From Agrypnia vestita (taxonomy: Eukaryota > Arthropoda > Insecta > Trichoptera > Phryganeidae): 64,000 bases of DNA. The notes below the pieces were generated by a model, which was not told where the DNA came from, did no database searches, and saw only the letters and a list, made by a program, of their open reading frames with translations. A program made the translations under genes and the position numbers. Below are positions 1 through 11,014 of this stretch, in pieces (positions within the stretch are counted from its first letter, which is position 1; each line of letters starts with the position of its first letter). The stretch lies in assembly GCA_016648135.1 (NCBI GenBank), contig JADDOH010000304.1:1-64000 (forward strand), read 5' to 3'.

Positions 1-1031
1 TTTTTTCCCAAATAAAAATTTGGCGAGCTAAAAAAAAAAAAGATCAACAACAAAAATATTTAAATAAATGACGATATTTTCTCCAAAGTAACATTTGGCG
101 ACCTAAAAAAAAAAAAAGGTCGCCAGCCAGATTTCTTCGTTCGATTCCAAAAATTTTTCAAACCATGGGGGGGGGGTTGTTACAGATTCCAGAGATTTCT
201 TCATATATCTACATCAACTTTCCAAAAATTTCACGTAAAAAATACACTATTTAAAATGCGTTTCTCATACTTTCGATAACTTTAAAGTGTATGTACTTTG
301 TAGTGTTCGCTTTGAAATGAAGTGTACTATTTGAAGTTTATACTTTCAATAACTTTGGTGTTTGTAGTTTGTAGTGTGCACTACACATCAAAATGTGCGA
401 AGTGTGCACTTCAATGTAGTGTAGTACATTGTAGTAGTGAGTACAGAGCGGACCCATCACTAATCCTCATAGACTCCAAAGGCAAAATACAGTCATTCGG
501 GTTGAGTACCGTAATGATTGGTTACTCCGCATTCTCCCGTTCCGGGGGTAACATCTGTCTACTATAGTACACACAAAAGGAGAGGTTTGCGAAACGGAAA
601 TAAAAAATCTTGGAATTGAGGCTGGTATCGAACATTCCAGTATTCTTTAAAAGCAGGCTGACACTTGTGGGTAACAATAGAAATAATAATGTTAAATAAA
701 ACACCAGACTGTCTTTGTAACATACATATTCTTTTGAGCTTTTATTTGCATTTTAATATACAACAAAATATTAAATAAGATAATTTGGTAAAATCAATTA
801 TTATAATTATCAAGAATGAGCAAAATTGTCTTGATCAGGGATAGCGTATACATGATGTTTGTCATATTGTAATTATGGATTTTATTTACCAAGTATTTAG
901 ATATTTATATGATAGTATAATTATTGTAACTCTCAGATAAAATACATTATTTTCATTAAAAATTCTCATGGAAGAATTGTAGATTACGGGGTACGTATAC
1001 GAATGTTTTGTTAATTTCACATGTTCTGAGA
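1..1031. other. AT-rich intergenic stretch with homopolymer tracts
   Basis: I see no gene here. The stretch has A-runs, a G-run near 164-177, and a repetitive GTAGTG/AGTGTG-rich segment at about 290-440. A small hairpin at 97-124 has arms GGCGACCT and AGGTCGCC around a run of A, and a related phrase (TTTGGCGAGCT plus an A-run) lies at 20-42. The two short open frames here are low in complexity and resemble no family I know. On the minus strand this lies downstream of the tsh 3'UTR. Confidence 0.5.
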
Positions 1032-2260
1032 TTTATTATGCTTATCGCGATATACAGTGTAATTTTATCAATAAATATCATGTTTTAAGGAAATAGGTAT
1101 ACTCGTTTAAAATTATCACTTAGTTCATTATTTACAAATAAATTTCATTCGATATCGGCATCTCGCGGGAGAAAAATACTTCAAAAGCATCGAGTCTCAT
1201 AAATGTTAATCAATTGACTAAACACTGCCTATTCATATTAAATTATATCACTAGGTACGGATCAATAAGTGTTAAACTATACATGAGAAAATAACAAACG
1301 TAACTTCGATCGAATAAAATTATTTTAATCTGGCTAACCTCAACTAGCGGGAAGGCAGAAGATCTTAAGTACAGACGCCAGGGTCTATCGTGGAAAACAT
1401 TCAAGGAAAGCGAGACATATTTACCGCCAAATATTGCCGAAACCTTAATTTTAACTTTTGATTATTATATAGAACCTGAATAATAATTTTGACTATTAAT
1501 TTAACACGTATACTCGCTAAGTATAATTCAGCGCCTCGCCGCCGAGAAGGGCGCGAGGCCTGAGCCGAGAGGGCTAACTAACTATTCTATCTAAAGACGG
1601 CATAGTGCAATCGTGCGGAACCTCGTGACGAACAGCGGTGACTCGGCGGTGACAATATACGCGGTCAGTAGGTACATGGCACTGGAGTAGAATCGTTAAA
1701 AATCGCAAACTCGCCAATAAAAATCAACACAATAGCGGAAAGGAACGGTACAAGATACAAGCCGATGAAAGTTGAGGAGTCACCGCGCGCCGACGTTCCT
1801 TCAAAATAAAACTCTGTCAATCATCTGCCATCGCGCCATCTTCCTCGAGACTCTTCCACATAGCCGATAACTTTATAAATAAGTATTTAGCTCACAAACG
1901 GAGAAATGCCGTTAAACTTAGGACTACGACTATGAAGAATATTAAGTATACTGAACATTCACACGGGAGTACAATGTCAATCGTTATACATGAGTTGAAT
2001 TAGCCTAAAGCTTAAAGGACTATGGCGTACTCGGATATAGGTCGTCTGTAGCGAGATATGGTAGCATCACATGCGGCGCCGCGCCCCGCGCCCGCCCAAC
2101 CCGCCTCCACTACTCCTACACTATGTACACATGTACAGCAGACAGGAATGAATCGCGAATTATATTCATCTCATCGCAAATGTATAAATCCTACCCTACG
2201 CGACTAAATTATGTTTCAAAAGTCCGATCTAACGCACCTTAATCGTCATTGTATACATAT
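1032..2260 (-). other. tsh: Probable 3'UTR of teashirt/tiptop
   Basis: This follows the TGA stop at 2261-2263 on the minus strand. Most of it is unique, of mixed composition, and free of recognisable repeats, as expected of a transcribed UTR. AATAAA signals on the minus strand (TTTATT on plus) lie at 1032-1037, 881-886 and 741-746. The first is chosen here as the nearest candidate cleavage signal. A GC-rich tract at 2068-2112 sits about 150 bases past the stop. The 3' end is an inference, since no transcript evidence is available. Confidence 0.4.
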
Positions 2261-5200
2261 TCACACGTACTTGCTGGACAGCTGCTTAGCTAGCTCGGTA
2301 TACTTCAAGAACTTAGAGTGAGGGCTCTCCTCGAAGTTGGGTGGCTGCTGGGGGCTGCGGGACGCGGGAGGGGGCCCCCCGGCGGAGGACGAGTTGGCTC
2401 CGCTGGGGCCGCCGCCGTTCTTGCCGGTCGGAGAGAGGGCGGAGCCGCTCGCCTGCTGGCCCGACCTCACGGCCACGGGGTCCGGGATCACCCCGTCCTT
2501 GACAAAGTGCATTTTGGACAGGTGGTGCCGGTACGCTCCCTTCGAGATGAAAGGAGTATCGCAGAAAGCGCATTTCATTATCGAGTCCGCGGTCATCACC
2601 GCGTCGTTGCAGGCCCAACTGAAGGCTAAAATGGCTCCGGGCGTCGGGCCCGCGGGGGCTGCAGGCGACGGAGCCGAACCACTCCCGGATCCACCGGAGA
2701 CGTTTTGTCCGCTTCTGTGGTTCGGGTGGTGATTCTCAGTCTTATCACAAAGTTTCTGCAATGCAGCCAAAGGGTGGCTACTTCCTCTTTTGCCCGAACT
2801 AGACCCGCTCTCGTTACCCCCGCCTCCGCCTGAAAGGCTGTCGAACATGGAAGAGAGGGCTCCTAAGCTTCCCGAAGGCTTACGATCCGCTCCGGGTGTA
2901 CTCCGAGGTGTGGCCGAGCGATCGCTAGCGGGGCTGGCGCTATTCCGCGAGGGGCTGTGGTGCGGATGTCCCTGGGGACTAGGTCGGGGTCGCGGGCTGG
3001 CGCTGCTATCCCTCCGTTTTATGAGATTTGTCGGCAGGTGCGACTCTTCATTTTCTACGGTGTGCCTACTTCCAGGACGGTTTAACCTATTATCATCTTC
3101 ATCTTCGATTTCTTTCTTAATATTTACTGTACTTTTTGTTAGATTCATTCCTTCATCTCGTTCTTCTTCGTCTGGTATTTCTTTTTTAACTCTGACGTCC
3201 GAGTTATGTTCGTCGTGCGAATTCATCCTATCAGATAAAGGAGTTTGTCCTCGTTTGGTTTCGGGTGTGGTTCTCGGAGTCATATGATATGACGGAGGAT
3301 CCATTTTTCGATCCGGCGTTAACGACTCCACTCTACTGCTGCCCCTTTCGGACATGGAACTTGATTCACTGCCGCTGCGCTCGCGACGGCCATAATTTTG
3401 AGCTTGTTGATGATGATGATAGTTCCTCAATAAGTTCATTGTTTGCGCGTCGACGAGTGGTTTAGTATAATCCACACTCTCGTCAATTCCTAATCTTTTT
3501 AAAATGCTAGAGCCAATAGGAGCGTGGGATGGTGCTCCCGGTAAACCAGGTATCGAGCCGTGTCTCGATCGTGAATCAAAACTCTTTTCAATTAACTGTT
3601 CGATAGCATTGAGAACTGATGGAGAGGAACTCTTTTCTGCTCCGCCACCACCATCCTTCGGATTAGGAGAGAGATCAGTAGCGGATGATGGAGACCTGTG
3701 ATGCCGTGAACCAGGGGACGGTACATCATCATTGATACTCTTTCTTCCTTCTCTATTTGTAGGAGTGAGGTGACCAACCATCATAGGATTATCCGGAGGT
3801 AAAATGTTATTCGACATTAGAGCATTTTTTAACAAGTTCCTTTGACTGTTTGTTATCGGACCGCCAACGCATTGCCGAATGTGTTCAACGAAGACTGCTG
3901 TTTCAATTTTTTCTCCACACTTTTCGCAAGTAATGCGACTGCTCGCACTCATATCTCTAATGGGTTTTACAGTGCCTAAATTGGAACCATCCCCATTCTT
4001 GAATTCATGCTGAGCTCTTTCTAATTCAAGTAGTTTTCTAACAGGAAGGGATTTTTTTCTCTTTTCTCGAGTTTGTCTTCGTCTTCCACCACTTTCAGTA
4101 ATGGATCTCATTATATGTTCTTTATAATGAGAATTCTTTACCATGTGGTTACTCAATTCTTTGAGTGAGCTAAAGGCTTGGTCGCAAACCTTACAAGTAA
4201 GGACTGCACTCACGTGGCTGCTCGTTCCGGTTGCTGGAGCTCCTGAAGGCGTATTACCCGGAGGGCCTTGAGTCGTCTTGTTATCGTCGGAAGACTTCCA
4301 AGATATGATTTGCTCCTGCGAAATAATATTGGTATAATGCTGTGTTTGCTGCATGTGACTAGTCATTTCTGCGAGCGATCGGAAACTTTGTCCACACCAC
4401 ATACATTTTAATATTTGACGAGTTTGTTCCGCACCTTTTCCCAACCATACATCCTGACCTCTTACGAGTTTTCGCGGAAGAGGCATAGTTTCTTTTATTA
4501 GTAAATTTAGATCATTCTGATTTTGTTTTCCCGATCCTCCCGAAGCTGACGTACTGTTGGAGGAAGCTGACGGCGAGGAAGTCGGGGGCTGTCTTTGGGG
4601 AGGTGGAAGATCAGGAGCTTGACTCGGAGGAACGGGTACATTTACACCGCAATGCTTAGCCTCTTTCATGTGAAGCGTCATGTCTGCAAGGGTTGGGAAA
4701 CTTTTCTTACACCAAACGCACTTCAGAACATCTTTCGCTTGCTCGGCTCCTTTGTTGAGCCAGTGGGATTGCCAGGCGCTGTGGCGCCCTGCGGCCGAAC
4801 CCGGCAGGTTCGTACCGAGAGCGGCGCTTTGAGCCACGGTACGAAATAGTTCCTCTCCGCCCAGACGACTCAGCTCACTCATCTTTTCCAGGGCTTTTGT
4901 GGCATCACCAGGAGTGGGAACCCCGTGTTTGAGTTTCCCATTCCAATCAGAAACGTTGTTATTCTTGGGAGAAAGTCCCGCCGCAGCGACTGCGGCAGCG
5001 AAGTAAGGCAAATGAGACGCTACCGGGGAAGTCCACGGAGAAACGACAGGCTTGTATTCCGACTGCCTGGAGCTCTTGCGGGCCGGCGGGGGAGTGGAAG
5101 AATTACCGGGACCGCGCTTCCGACAACCGACAGACAAATCTAAAGGACTGTTCTCAGAAGACCCGCTCAGATTAACGGCATCCATATCCGCGTCATCGTC

Positions 5201-5555
5201 TTTATCATCATCCCTCTTGGTACTGAAATCGAGAGCGTCGGAGTCGTCCCTCGGCGAAGGTGTCGGCGAGGATTCGGGCGGAAGACGGCCAGTCAACAGA
5301 GGCAATAGCGGCGGAGGTGGGGAGCCGCGGCCGGACAGCAGGGGAGACACGGCGGACAGGGGGCCCCCGAGGAGGCGCTGGTGGGCCTGGTGAGCGGCGG
5401 CGGCCGCGGCCCCCAGGTAGGCCGCCATGGCAGCCGGGGGCGGCAGCGCCCCGGGCAGCAGGGCGGCGAGGCCGCGCGCCGAGTACGCCGACTCGCTGGA
5501 TGGGCAGCGTGGCGCCCCCGATGACTCACGAGATAAGCATCTCGGACTCAAATCT
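2261..5555 (-). CDS. tsh: Teashirt/Tiptop zinc-finger transcription factor, large last coding exon
   Basis: Nuclear C2H2 regulator that, in insects, specifies trunk identity with Hox proteins and acts with Exd/Hth and in Wnt signalling. The exon starts after a clean acceptor (pyrimidine tract then CACAG, AG at 5556-5557) and ends at TGA 2261-2263, giving 1097 whole residues. Counting from the first whole codon, an Ala/Pro-rich N-terminus leads to the CtBP-type motif PLDLSV (137-142). Three Tsh-type CX2CX12HX5H fingers follow at 279-301, 384-406 and 454-476; the first two are each preceded by a WLxKGAEQ motif. Next come a CX2C/HX3C finger-like motif (543-562), a long Ser/Pro/acidic region, and a final C2H2 finger (995-1016). 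The C-terminal finger is the Tiptop/TSHZ-like feature that Drosophila Tsh lacks, which fits the single tio/tsh gene of non-drosophilid insects. Two psi-KxE motifs in acidic context lie at 3110-3121 and 3179-3190. The open frame extends 38 bases into the intron, so its first ATG (5591-5593) is not the start. Confidence 0.96.
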
Positions 5556-5821
5556 CTGTGGACAAAAGAAAAAAATAACCACGTTACAAACAACTAAAAT
5601 AAAATAATTTTAAAAAATAAAAAAATTATAAAAATATTGATGTTGTTATTATGTCTAGATAATGCAAATTAAAAAAAAGACTATTAAGGTTATTAGACAA
5701 ATTAAAATATCTTATATAATCAGAAGTAGGTATATATTTATGTAATTATTACAATTTGCAGGTGTACGTAGGTATATAGGTAGATAGTATAATAAGTAAC
5801 TTTAATATAAATTTAAATACC

Positions 5822-5849
5822 TATATATATATATATATATATATATATA
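5822..5849. repeat. TA dinucleotide microsatellite
   Basis: About 14 uninterrupted TA units within the last tsh intron. Likely length-polymorphic. Confidence 0.95.
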
Positions 5850-7600
5850 AGTAAGAACAAGCTGAAAAAATCTTCATAGATTTTCATTTATATAATAATA
5901 TATCGTAAACGAAAATCAATATTTTTTTTTCCTTATTTATAAGACACGTTTTCGCCGCTAGTTTAGGGAAGAGCAGTCTTTCCCAAATACAAATTTACAT
6001 AAATAATCTTGAAATAGTAGAAATCCAGAAATAATTTTAAATCAGGAAGAATATCGGTTCATATTATCACGTTTCTTAATACTTCACCATAACTGACATT
6101 GTTTCCAAGAAGTCATCTTTACGTGCCCCACCGATCTTTAACGAAGCTGTATTTAATTTAGTTGTAATTTATACTTGTAAATGGAAGAATTGTTAGAAAA
6201 AAATTTACTTTAAGGAAAAAAAACTATACTTAAACATCCCGAAACGAAAAAATAACGCAATGTTGTATGTGGAATAAGTACAAAGTAAAAATAATATTTT
6301 TAATTAAAAATGTTTTACAACGACGTGATTGGCAAATCATTCAAGGAAGGATGTAACAAGTTTGGATTTGGATATATTGTATACAAATCCAAAAACTAAA
6401 CTAGGCTTCTTGAAAAGACAAAGCTATTTTCCGTTTTATAGAACCCTGTAAATACCATTTTTTACATTTTTCTCTGGGGTCAAAATGAATGGTGTTTTGA
6501 AACAAGATGGCGGATCAGGCTGGTCAACTTAGCCAAGCTAATTACAAGATCTACAGATATACTTTCAGATAATCTTTTTTGACAGGTTTCTGGTTATCTG
6601 GTCGTGATAAAAAGAAAAAAAAAATACGGAAGTGGCGCCCCAAGACCTTCCGCAATAGTTTTTCAATCCAATGCAATTTCTATCGAAATCTACCCATATG
6701 TGCGGCATTCTCGAACAAGTGAGTCCTGCTGAGCTGTGTCAACTAAAATAGTTATAACGTTATACTGTATACGTGGATATTGTGATTTTATAACACTGTT
6801 TTTTGCAAGAATAATAAATAAATAATATAATATAAATATAAATTTAAATTTAAATGATCCATGATTCTGGACAGTGTAGATGCGAGTAGTCTTTGAAGTC
6901 TACCTATGTAATACAGGGTTAATTTAATATTTCATTCCGTTTAAATATACGAGCTAACCCGTGGATCTAAATAGTTTTGGAAGATATATTCCTGGAGAAG
7001 GAGAAGATATCCTGGAAGATATCATAAACATTTCAAAATTCATATAAAAATCAAAACAATGTACCTACTCATAGATAAACACTCGTGTGTGAACTATCAA
7101 AAAATTTCCATTGAAGACTCGATTTAAAAGTGTCTTGATTGGCGTTTCATAAGATTTTTTATAAATCAAGAATTTAGAAAAAAATCTTTATTTTTGTTTC
7201 CTTGGTTTCGTCATGCCTAATTGCAAATTCAGTTTATATGAATAAATATAGTTGGTAATTGCGTATACATGGCTTGATCCCTACCATTATTCTTATTTGC
7301 AATAAGTGATTTGTATCCAAACTGTTCTCTGCTAAAACGTTTAAATAGATAGTAGTGTTAACATACCTACATTCCTTTTCACTAGCGCTTTATTAAATAG
7401 GTACATTCTTTGTTAAGTAAATTAAAACACCTTGTTTATAATTGTCGCAAAAGTACAACATAACAGAAATTGGTAAATTTTCGAGATAGGTCCTTGTGAA
7501 AGTAAACGACGAAAGTCCGAATTTATAATAATTGTCAATTATGTCAATCATTGAAACTATGTATGTAAATAACCTTTAAAAAAATATTAGGTATGTTATA

Positions 7601-7761
7601 GAGCTTAGTGGTTAAGTGCTTAAGACACTTGCTTTGTGATCCAGTGGTCGCGGATTCACGCTTCATTTCAGACTAGTAAGACCTATTTTTTATAGCACAG
7701 GCGTTAAGCTTAGTTTGAAAATAGTTGGATGATTGAGGTCATGTATTCCGTGATAGCATCC
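7601..7761 (+). mobile_element. tRNA-derived SINE, type B, decayed
   Basis: The tRNA-like head includes 'TAGTGGTTAAGTGCTTAAGA' (A-box region) and a degraded B-box 'GGTCGCGGATTCACGC'. The tail 'TATAGCACAGGCGTTAAGCT', then 'TTAGTTTGAAAATAG', then 'TATTCCGTG' is shared with the copies at 10865, 47416 and 60293. Divergence from the 60293 copy suggests an old insertion. Confidence 0.7.
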
Positions 7762-8880
7762 ATCAAAGCAAAAAAAGATAGTGAACGCAAATCAGTTTTT
7801 AAAATAATATTTACCTATACACAAAATAAGGATACCTTAATTTAAAATTGTCAGTGAAAATTTGAAACATAGTGAATGAATCGGTCAATCATATTTTAAT
7901 CGATTTTTGTGTTGTGAAATATGTTAAAGCAATTTTAAAAAGTTCTCAGTAAAATACTAAACGTTAGGATACACAGGTATAAATTAGCAAATTGTGGTAT
8001 ACATACATTTTTCAACAGATGTTCAATACTTTTACTTCGGACTCTTCGCCACAGATGGCGCTATACACAACTTTTGTCACTCAGTCTGAGGGGACCGATG
8101 CGGAACAAAACTTTTACTCATACACCTACGTTCAAATCTCAGGAAGCGTAATAATATTATTTATGTTTAATTTAATTTTCAACATCTCATAACATTAAAT
8201 AAACAATATAAAAACAAACGCTTTAGTAGGTAGACGTATTATTTGAAGAAAAGCGAATCTCTGACCTGATTTTAACATAATCTGGTAGTTTTGAATAATG
8301 AATTATATTTTCCTTCTAAAGTAGGTGGGTATGAGTTCTGCTTTAGGATAAAGTTAATTAAATTGTTTTAGCGACCATTACAATTAGCTGTTAATAATTA
8401 TAACTAATATTACTAGAAAAAAATCTTTATAACTAGTCAGCATTTTGAATTGTGCCGGAATTAAAAACATACAATATGTTGTTTTCTACGAAATATAAAA
8501 GCAAACTTAAAGGAATTTCCACTTTAAATATTAAAAAATAGCAAAATATTCGATATCAAGTAAAAAGGTTACAAAAACATAATTTTAAAGTATTAAAAAT
8601 TTTATATAAAAGACTTTTAACAATTTTTTGCCAATTTTAATTTATGTTTATGGTCAATTGAAAATAAAGTAGTATTTAACTGATGACGGCTGGTGTCGGG
8701 TCGTGTAATGTAGAAATATCGCGAAAAATAATATTCTGAAAACACTTTTATCACGCAAAGTATACATAAAAAAAAAGTTAAACGAAAAACAAATTCAACA
8801 TCATATAAGAAAACGTAAACAAACGGGCTCATAAACAAGTAGCTGTCAAACGTTAAAAACAGGTTTTAAAAGCACAATAC

Positions 8881-8930
8881 CTCTTTCTGGCGGACACGCT
8901 CTTCAGCCGCCTGTCACACTCGACGATCAT
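8881..8930 (-). CDS. tsh: Candidate alternative first coding exon of tsh (short isoform)
   Basis: The minus strand has ATG at 8928-8930 with A at -3, then 16 codons plus two bases encoding MIVECDRRLKSVSARK, then a GT donor (8879-8880, context AAAGAG|GTATTG). The two leftover bases AG plus the first base of the exon at 5555 make an Arg codon, so the frame runs straight into DLSPRC without a stop. An in-frame TGA 54 bases upstream of the ATG makes this the first usable ATG of that frame. The CpG-rich block just upstream in gene orientation would supply the promoter. The exon is too short to show by homology. The support is ATG context, donor, phase and promoter position together, so this is an inference that RNA reads could settle. 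Confidence 0.6.
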
Positions 8931-8989
8931 ATTGTAGAAATCAATTTTTACGGCTTTTAATGATCCACTCACGGTAGACGAGACTCAAT

Positions 8990-9560
8990 GGCACATAGCA
9001 CGCTGCGACACGGACGGGCCGCGGGCTGAGCACTGCGCGAACCGACCGCCCCGACGGCAGTCCCGCGTGGAATGAAGCGGGAACGGAACCGCGTGTGATT
9101 TACGACCGGCCCGAGGTACCCGGCGGCTGCCTCCCTCGGGCGCGGCGACGGCGCTATGCGGCGCCGCGCGCGTTAGAGAGAGGCGCGCGGAGACGTCTCG
9201 GTGTCTCTCGCCGTCGGGGGTGACCGCGCGCGTGCGCAGGTGGCGCGCCAGAGCGAGAGGCGCGCGCTCGGGGGTGAGTGCGCCTCACCCCGCAGCGAGT
9301 TTGATGTTTATTTATGGTCTGGGCGCGCGTTAAGTCGCAGACGAGACGCGGAGGACTGAAAGCTTTTACGTTTATCGTATTATGATAAACGCCGCTTTTC
9401 CAGCGCGGGCCGCCCGGGAAGTGACAGCCATCGATCAAAGGGGCGCTTCGGACATCTGTCGGCTGCACCGCGCGCTGGGGCGACACGAGAAGGAACTGAC
9501 ATCTCCCTGCGACGACCAACTCGACATTCCGAAACAATACTATTGACAGCGAGCCACAAA
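8990..9560 (-). promoter_or_regulatory. CpG-rich promoter-like block upstream of the short tsh exon
   Basis: A sharply GC- and CpG-rich stretch inside AT-rich DNA, 60 bases upstream (minus orientation) of the ATG at 8930. It has no TATA box and no splice-compatible reading frame that I trust. It contains a near-palindrome CGTTTATC..GATAAACG at 9369-9391 and a TTTATTTATGG Hox-like word at 9307-9317. It could be the promoter and 5'UTR of the short isoform or an internal enhancer. The frames open across it look like composition artefacts. Confidence 0.5.
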
Positions 9561-10456
9561 CACGTGACTATATTCATTTATACCATTTTCGCAAATTATT
9601 ATTATTACGTTACAACTTAGAGCATACCGAGCGATTTTATTTTTGGTTTTCTAGGAACTAGAAAAGTAGGACGAAATTCAAGAGGGAGAAAGATTTGACC
9701 GATTTTGAATGTGGCGCATCTATGATTAATTAATGAGTATTACATCTAGTATGTAGGTACCTATCTACTAAGCTTTCAGAAAGTCTCCAAGAGCGATCAT
9801 AAAAACCACTGTCCAACATTTATAGAATTTTCTAATATCCACCACAGAAAAATATTAACTGCTTAAAATAATATATTTTTGGTATTGATATATTGTTTGG
9901 TATGAAACTTCAATTGAAAGTATTATACGACAAATATCCTATTTTAAAGTAATTAATAATGATTTAGTAAGTAGGTACCTATAGTCGAACTAATTAGTAA
10001 CGTAACACTAATGAACTAAATAGTTATACTTATTTGAGTCCTTTAAATAAATGTATAAAGTAATTGGATCAAATAAATAATTACAGACTTTTAAATTATT
10101 TTCCTAATTTTATGTTCATCATCACCTCTTTCTACTAATATTGAACTCAAACCTTTGCGTGGGTCGACAACTAATTTTAGAGAAAGGAAAAAAATGCTAC
10201 GTGAGTATAACAAACTCAAAACCGTAGAATTCAAGGTGGTTGATACAATGAGAAGTAGTTGTTTTGACCGCTGTTGGGTCACAAGTACACTTATAGATAT
10301 TGAGATGAAAATGTTCATACTTTTCTTACTCTGATCCACAATTAATTCCATGTTGGTCTAAGGAGAAAAAGTCTGGTATACACCTAGGACTTGTTCAAAA
10401 GTTACACGAATATATTTCCTAGATTTGACGGAACATTTTCCTACCTGGAGTAGCCC
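9561..10456. other. AT-rich DNA, nothing recognised
   Basis: Unique-looking AT-rich sequence with several GTAGGTACCTA words typical of Lepidoptera. I see no gene, no repeat family and no conserved-looking block. Confidence 0.5.
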
Positions 10457-10613
10457 CCTTTCTATTTAAGAAAGACAATCGAATTAGTACGTATAGGTCG
10501 TGCGAACGACGCACATTGTTTCGTTGTGTTCCCAAATCCCAACACAAGGAAACGGTGTGTCCCGTACGCACGGCTTACACACACTAACTCGATTGTCTTT
10601 TTTAAATGGAAAG
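10457..10613. repeat. Long near-perfect hairpin (about 157 bp)
   Basis: The left arm contains AAAGACAATCGAATTAGTAC and the right arm is its near reverse complement, GTTAGT.. being mirrored in ACTAACTCGATTGTC. Pairing runs on through GTCGTGCG/CGCACGGC and TTGTGTTCCCAAATC/CCAACACAA, leaving almost no loop. The outer flanks CTTTCTATTTAAG and AAATGGAAAG also pair. It is either a short MITE or the template of a long hairpin RNA. No transposase-like part is present. Confidence 0.75.
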
Positions 10614-10864
10614 AAATACCTATAATAGGTCGTTGGAGTTGCTTCATATAAATAAGAGAAGAATATAAATTCATATTAAAACAAAGACTACGCAGGCTTG
10701 GGATCAATTAGAATATGGTAGATATTTTTCAACATTAATTAATAAAATACAAGCGTGATGTTTTTAATGCTGTGCTGAAAAAATTGAATAATCTTATTTA
10801 TTTTCTTAAATTATTTTATCATTTTTTACATATTTATTTAAATTAGATATTCCAGCATGAAATA

Positions 10865-11014
10865 TCTGTGTCGCGTCAATATTTTTAATATTCTCAAACT
10901 AAGCTAAATGCTTGTGCTATGAAAATAGGATTAATTTGCTAGTGTCCTGGAGTGGGGCTCGAACCAACGACCACTGGATCACTAGTTGAGAGTCATAACC
11001 ATTGCACCAATAAG
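10865..11014 (-). mobile_element. tRNA-derived SINE, type B
   Basis: On the minus strand a tRNA-like head with B-box-like 'GGTCGTTGGTTCGAGCCCC' is followed by 'ATAGCACAAGCATTTAGCTT' and 'AGTTTGAGAATAT', the tail shared with the copies at 47416 and 60293. It lies in the presumed tsh intron, in the same orientation as the gene. Confidence 0.75.

Larger units (their letters stand above)
5556..8880 (-). other. tsh intron between the last exon and the short alternative first exon
   Basis: AT-rich, with no coding potential recognised. It holds a TA microsatellite (5822-5849) and a SINE (7601-7761). The rest, including a slightly GC-richer patch at 6480-6730 and an 'ACAGATGGCGCTATAC' phrase near 8051, matches nothing I can name. 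For the long isoform the intron extends on to 11824. Confidence 0.5.

Noticed and set aside
2318..5400. Several plus-strand frames of 60-165 codons opposite tsh
   Set aside because: Antisense shadows of a GC-rich coding exon with no motif of their own.
5556..5593. Extra N-terminal residues (starting MFVTWLFF) of the long minus open frame
   Set aside because: They are read from the intron's pyrimidine tract; the CACAG acceptor and matching phases place the exon start at 5555.
9154..9577. 127- and 65-codon minus frames in the CpG-rich block
   Set aside because: Overlap in different frames, Arg/Pro/Ala composition, no splice-compatible link to tsh.
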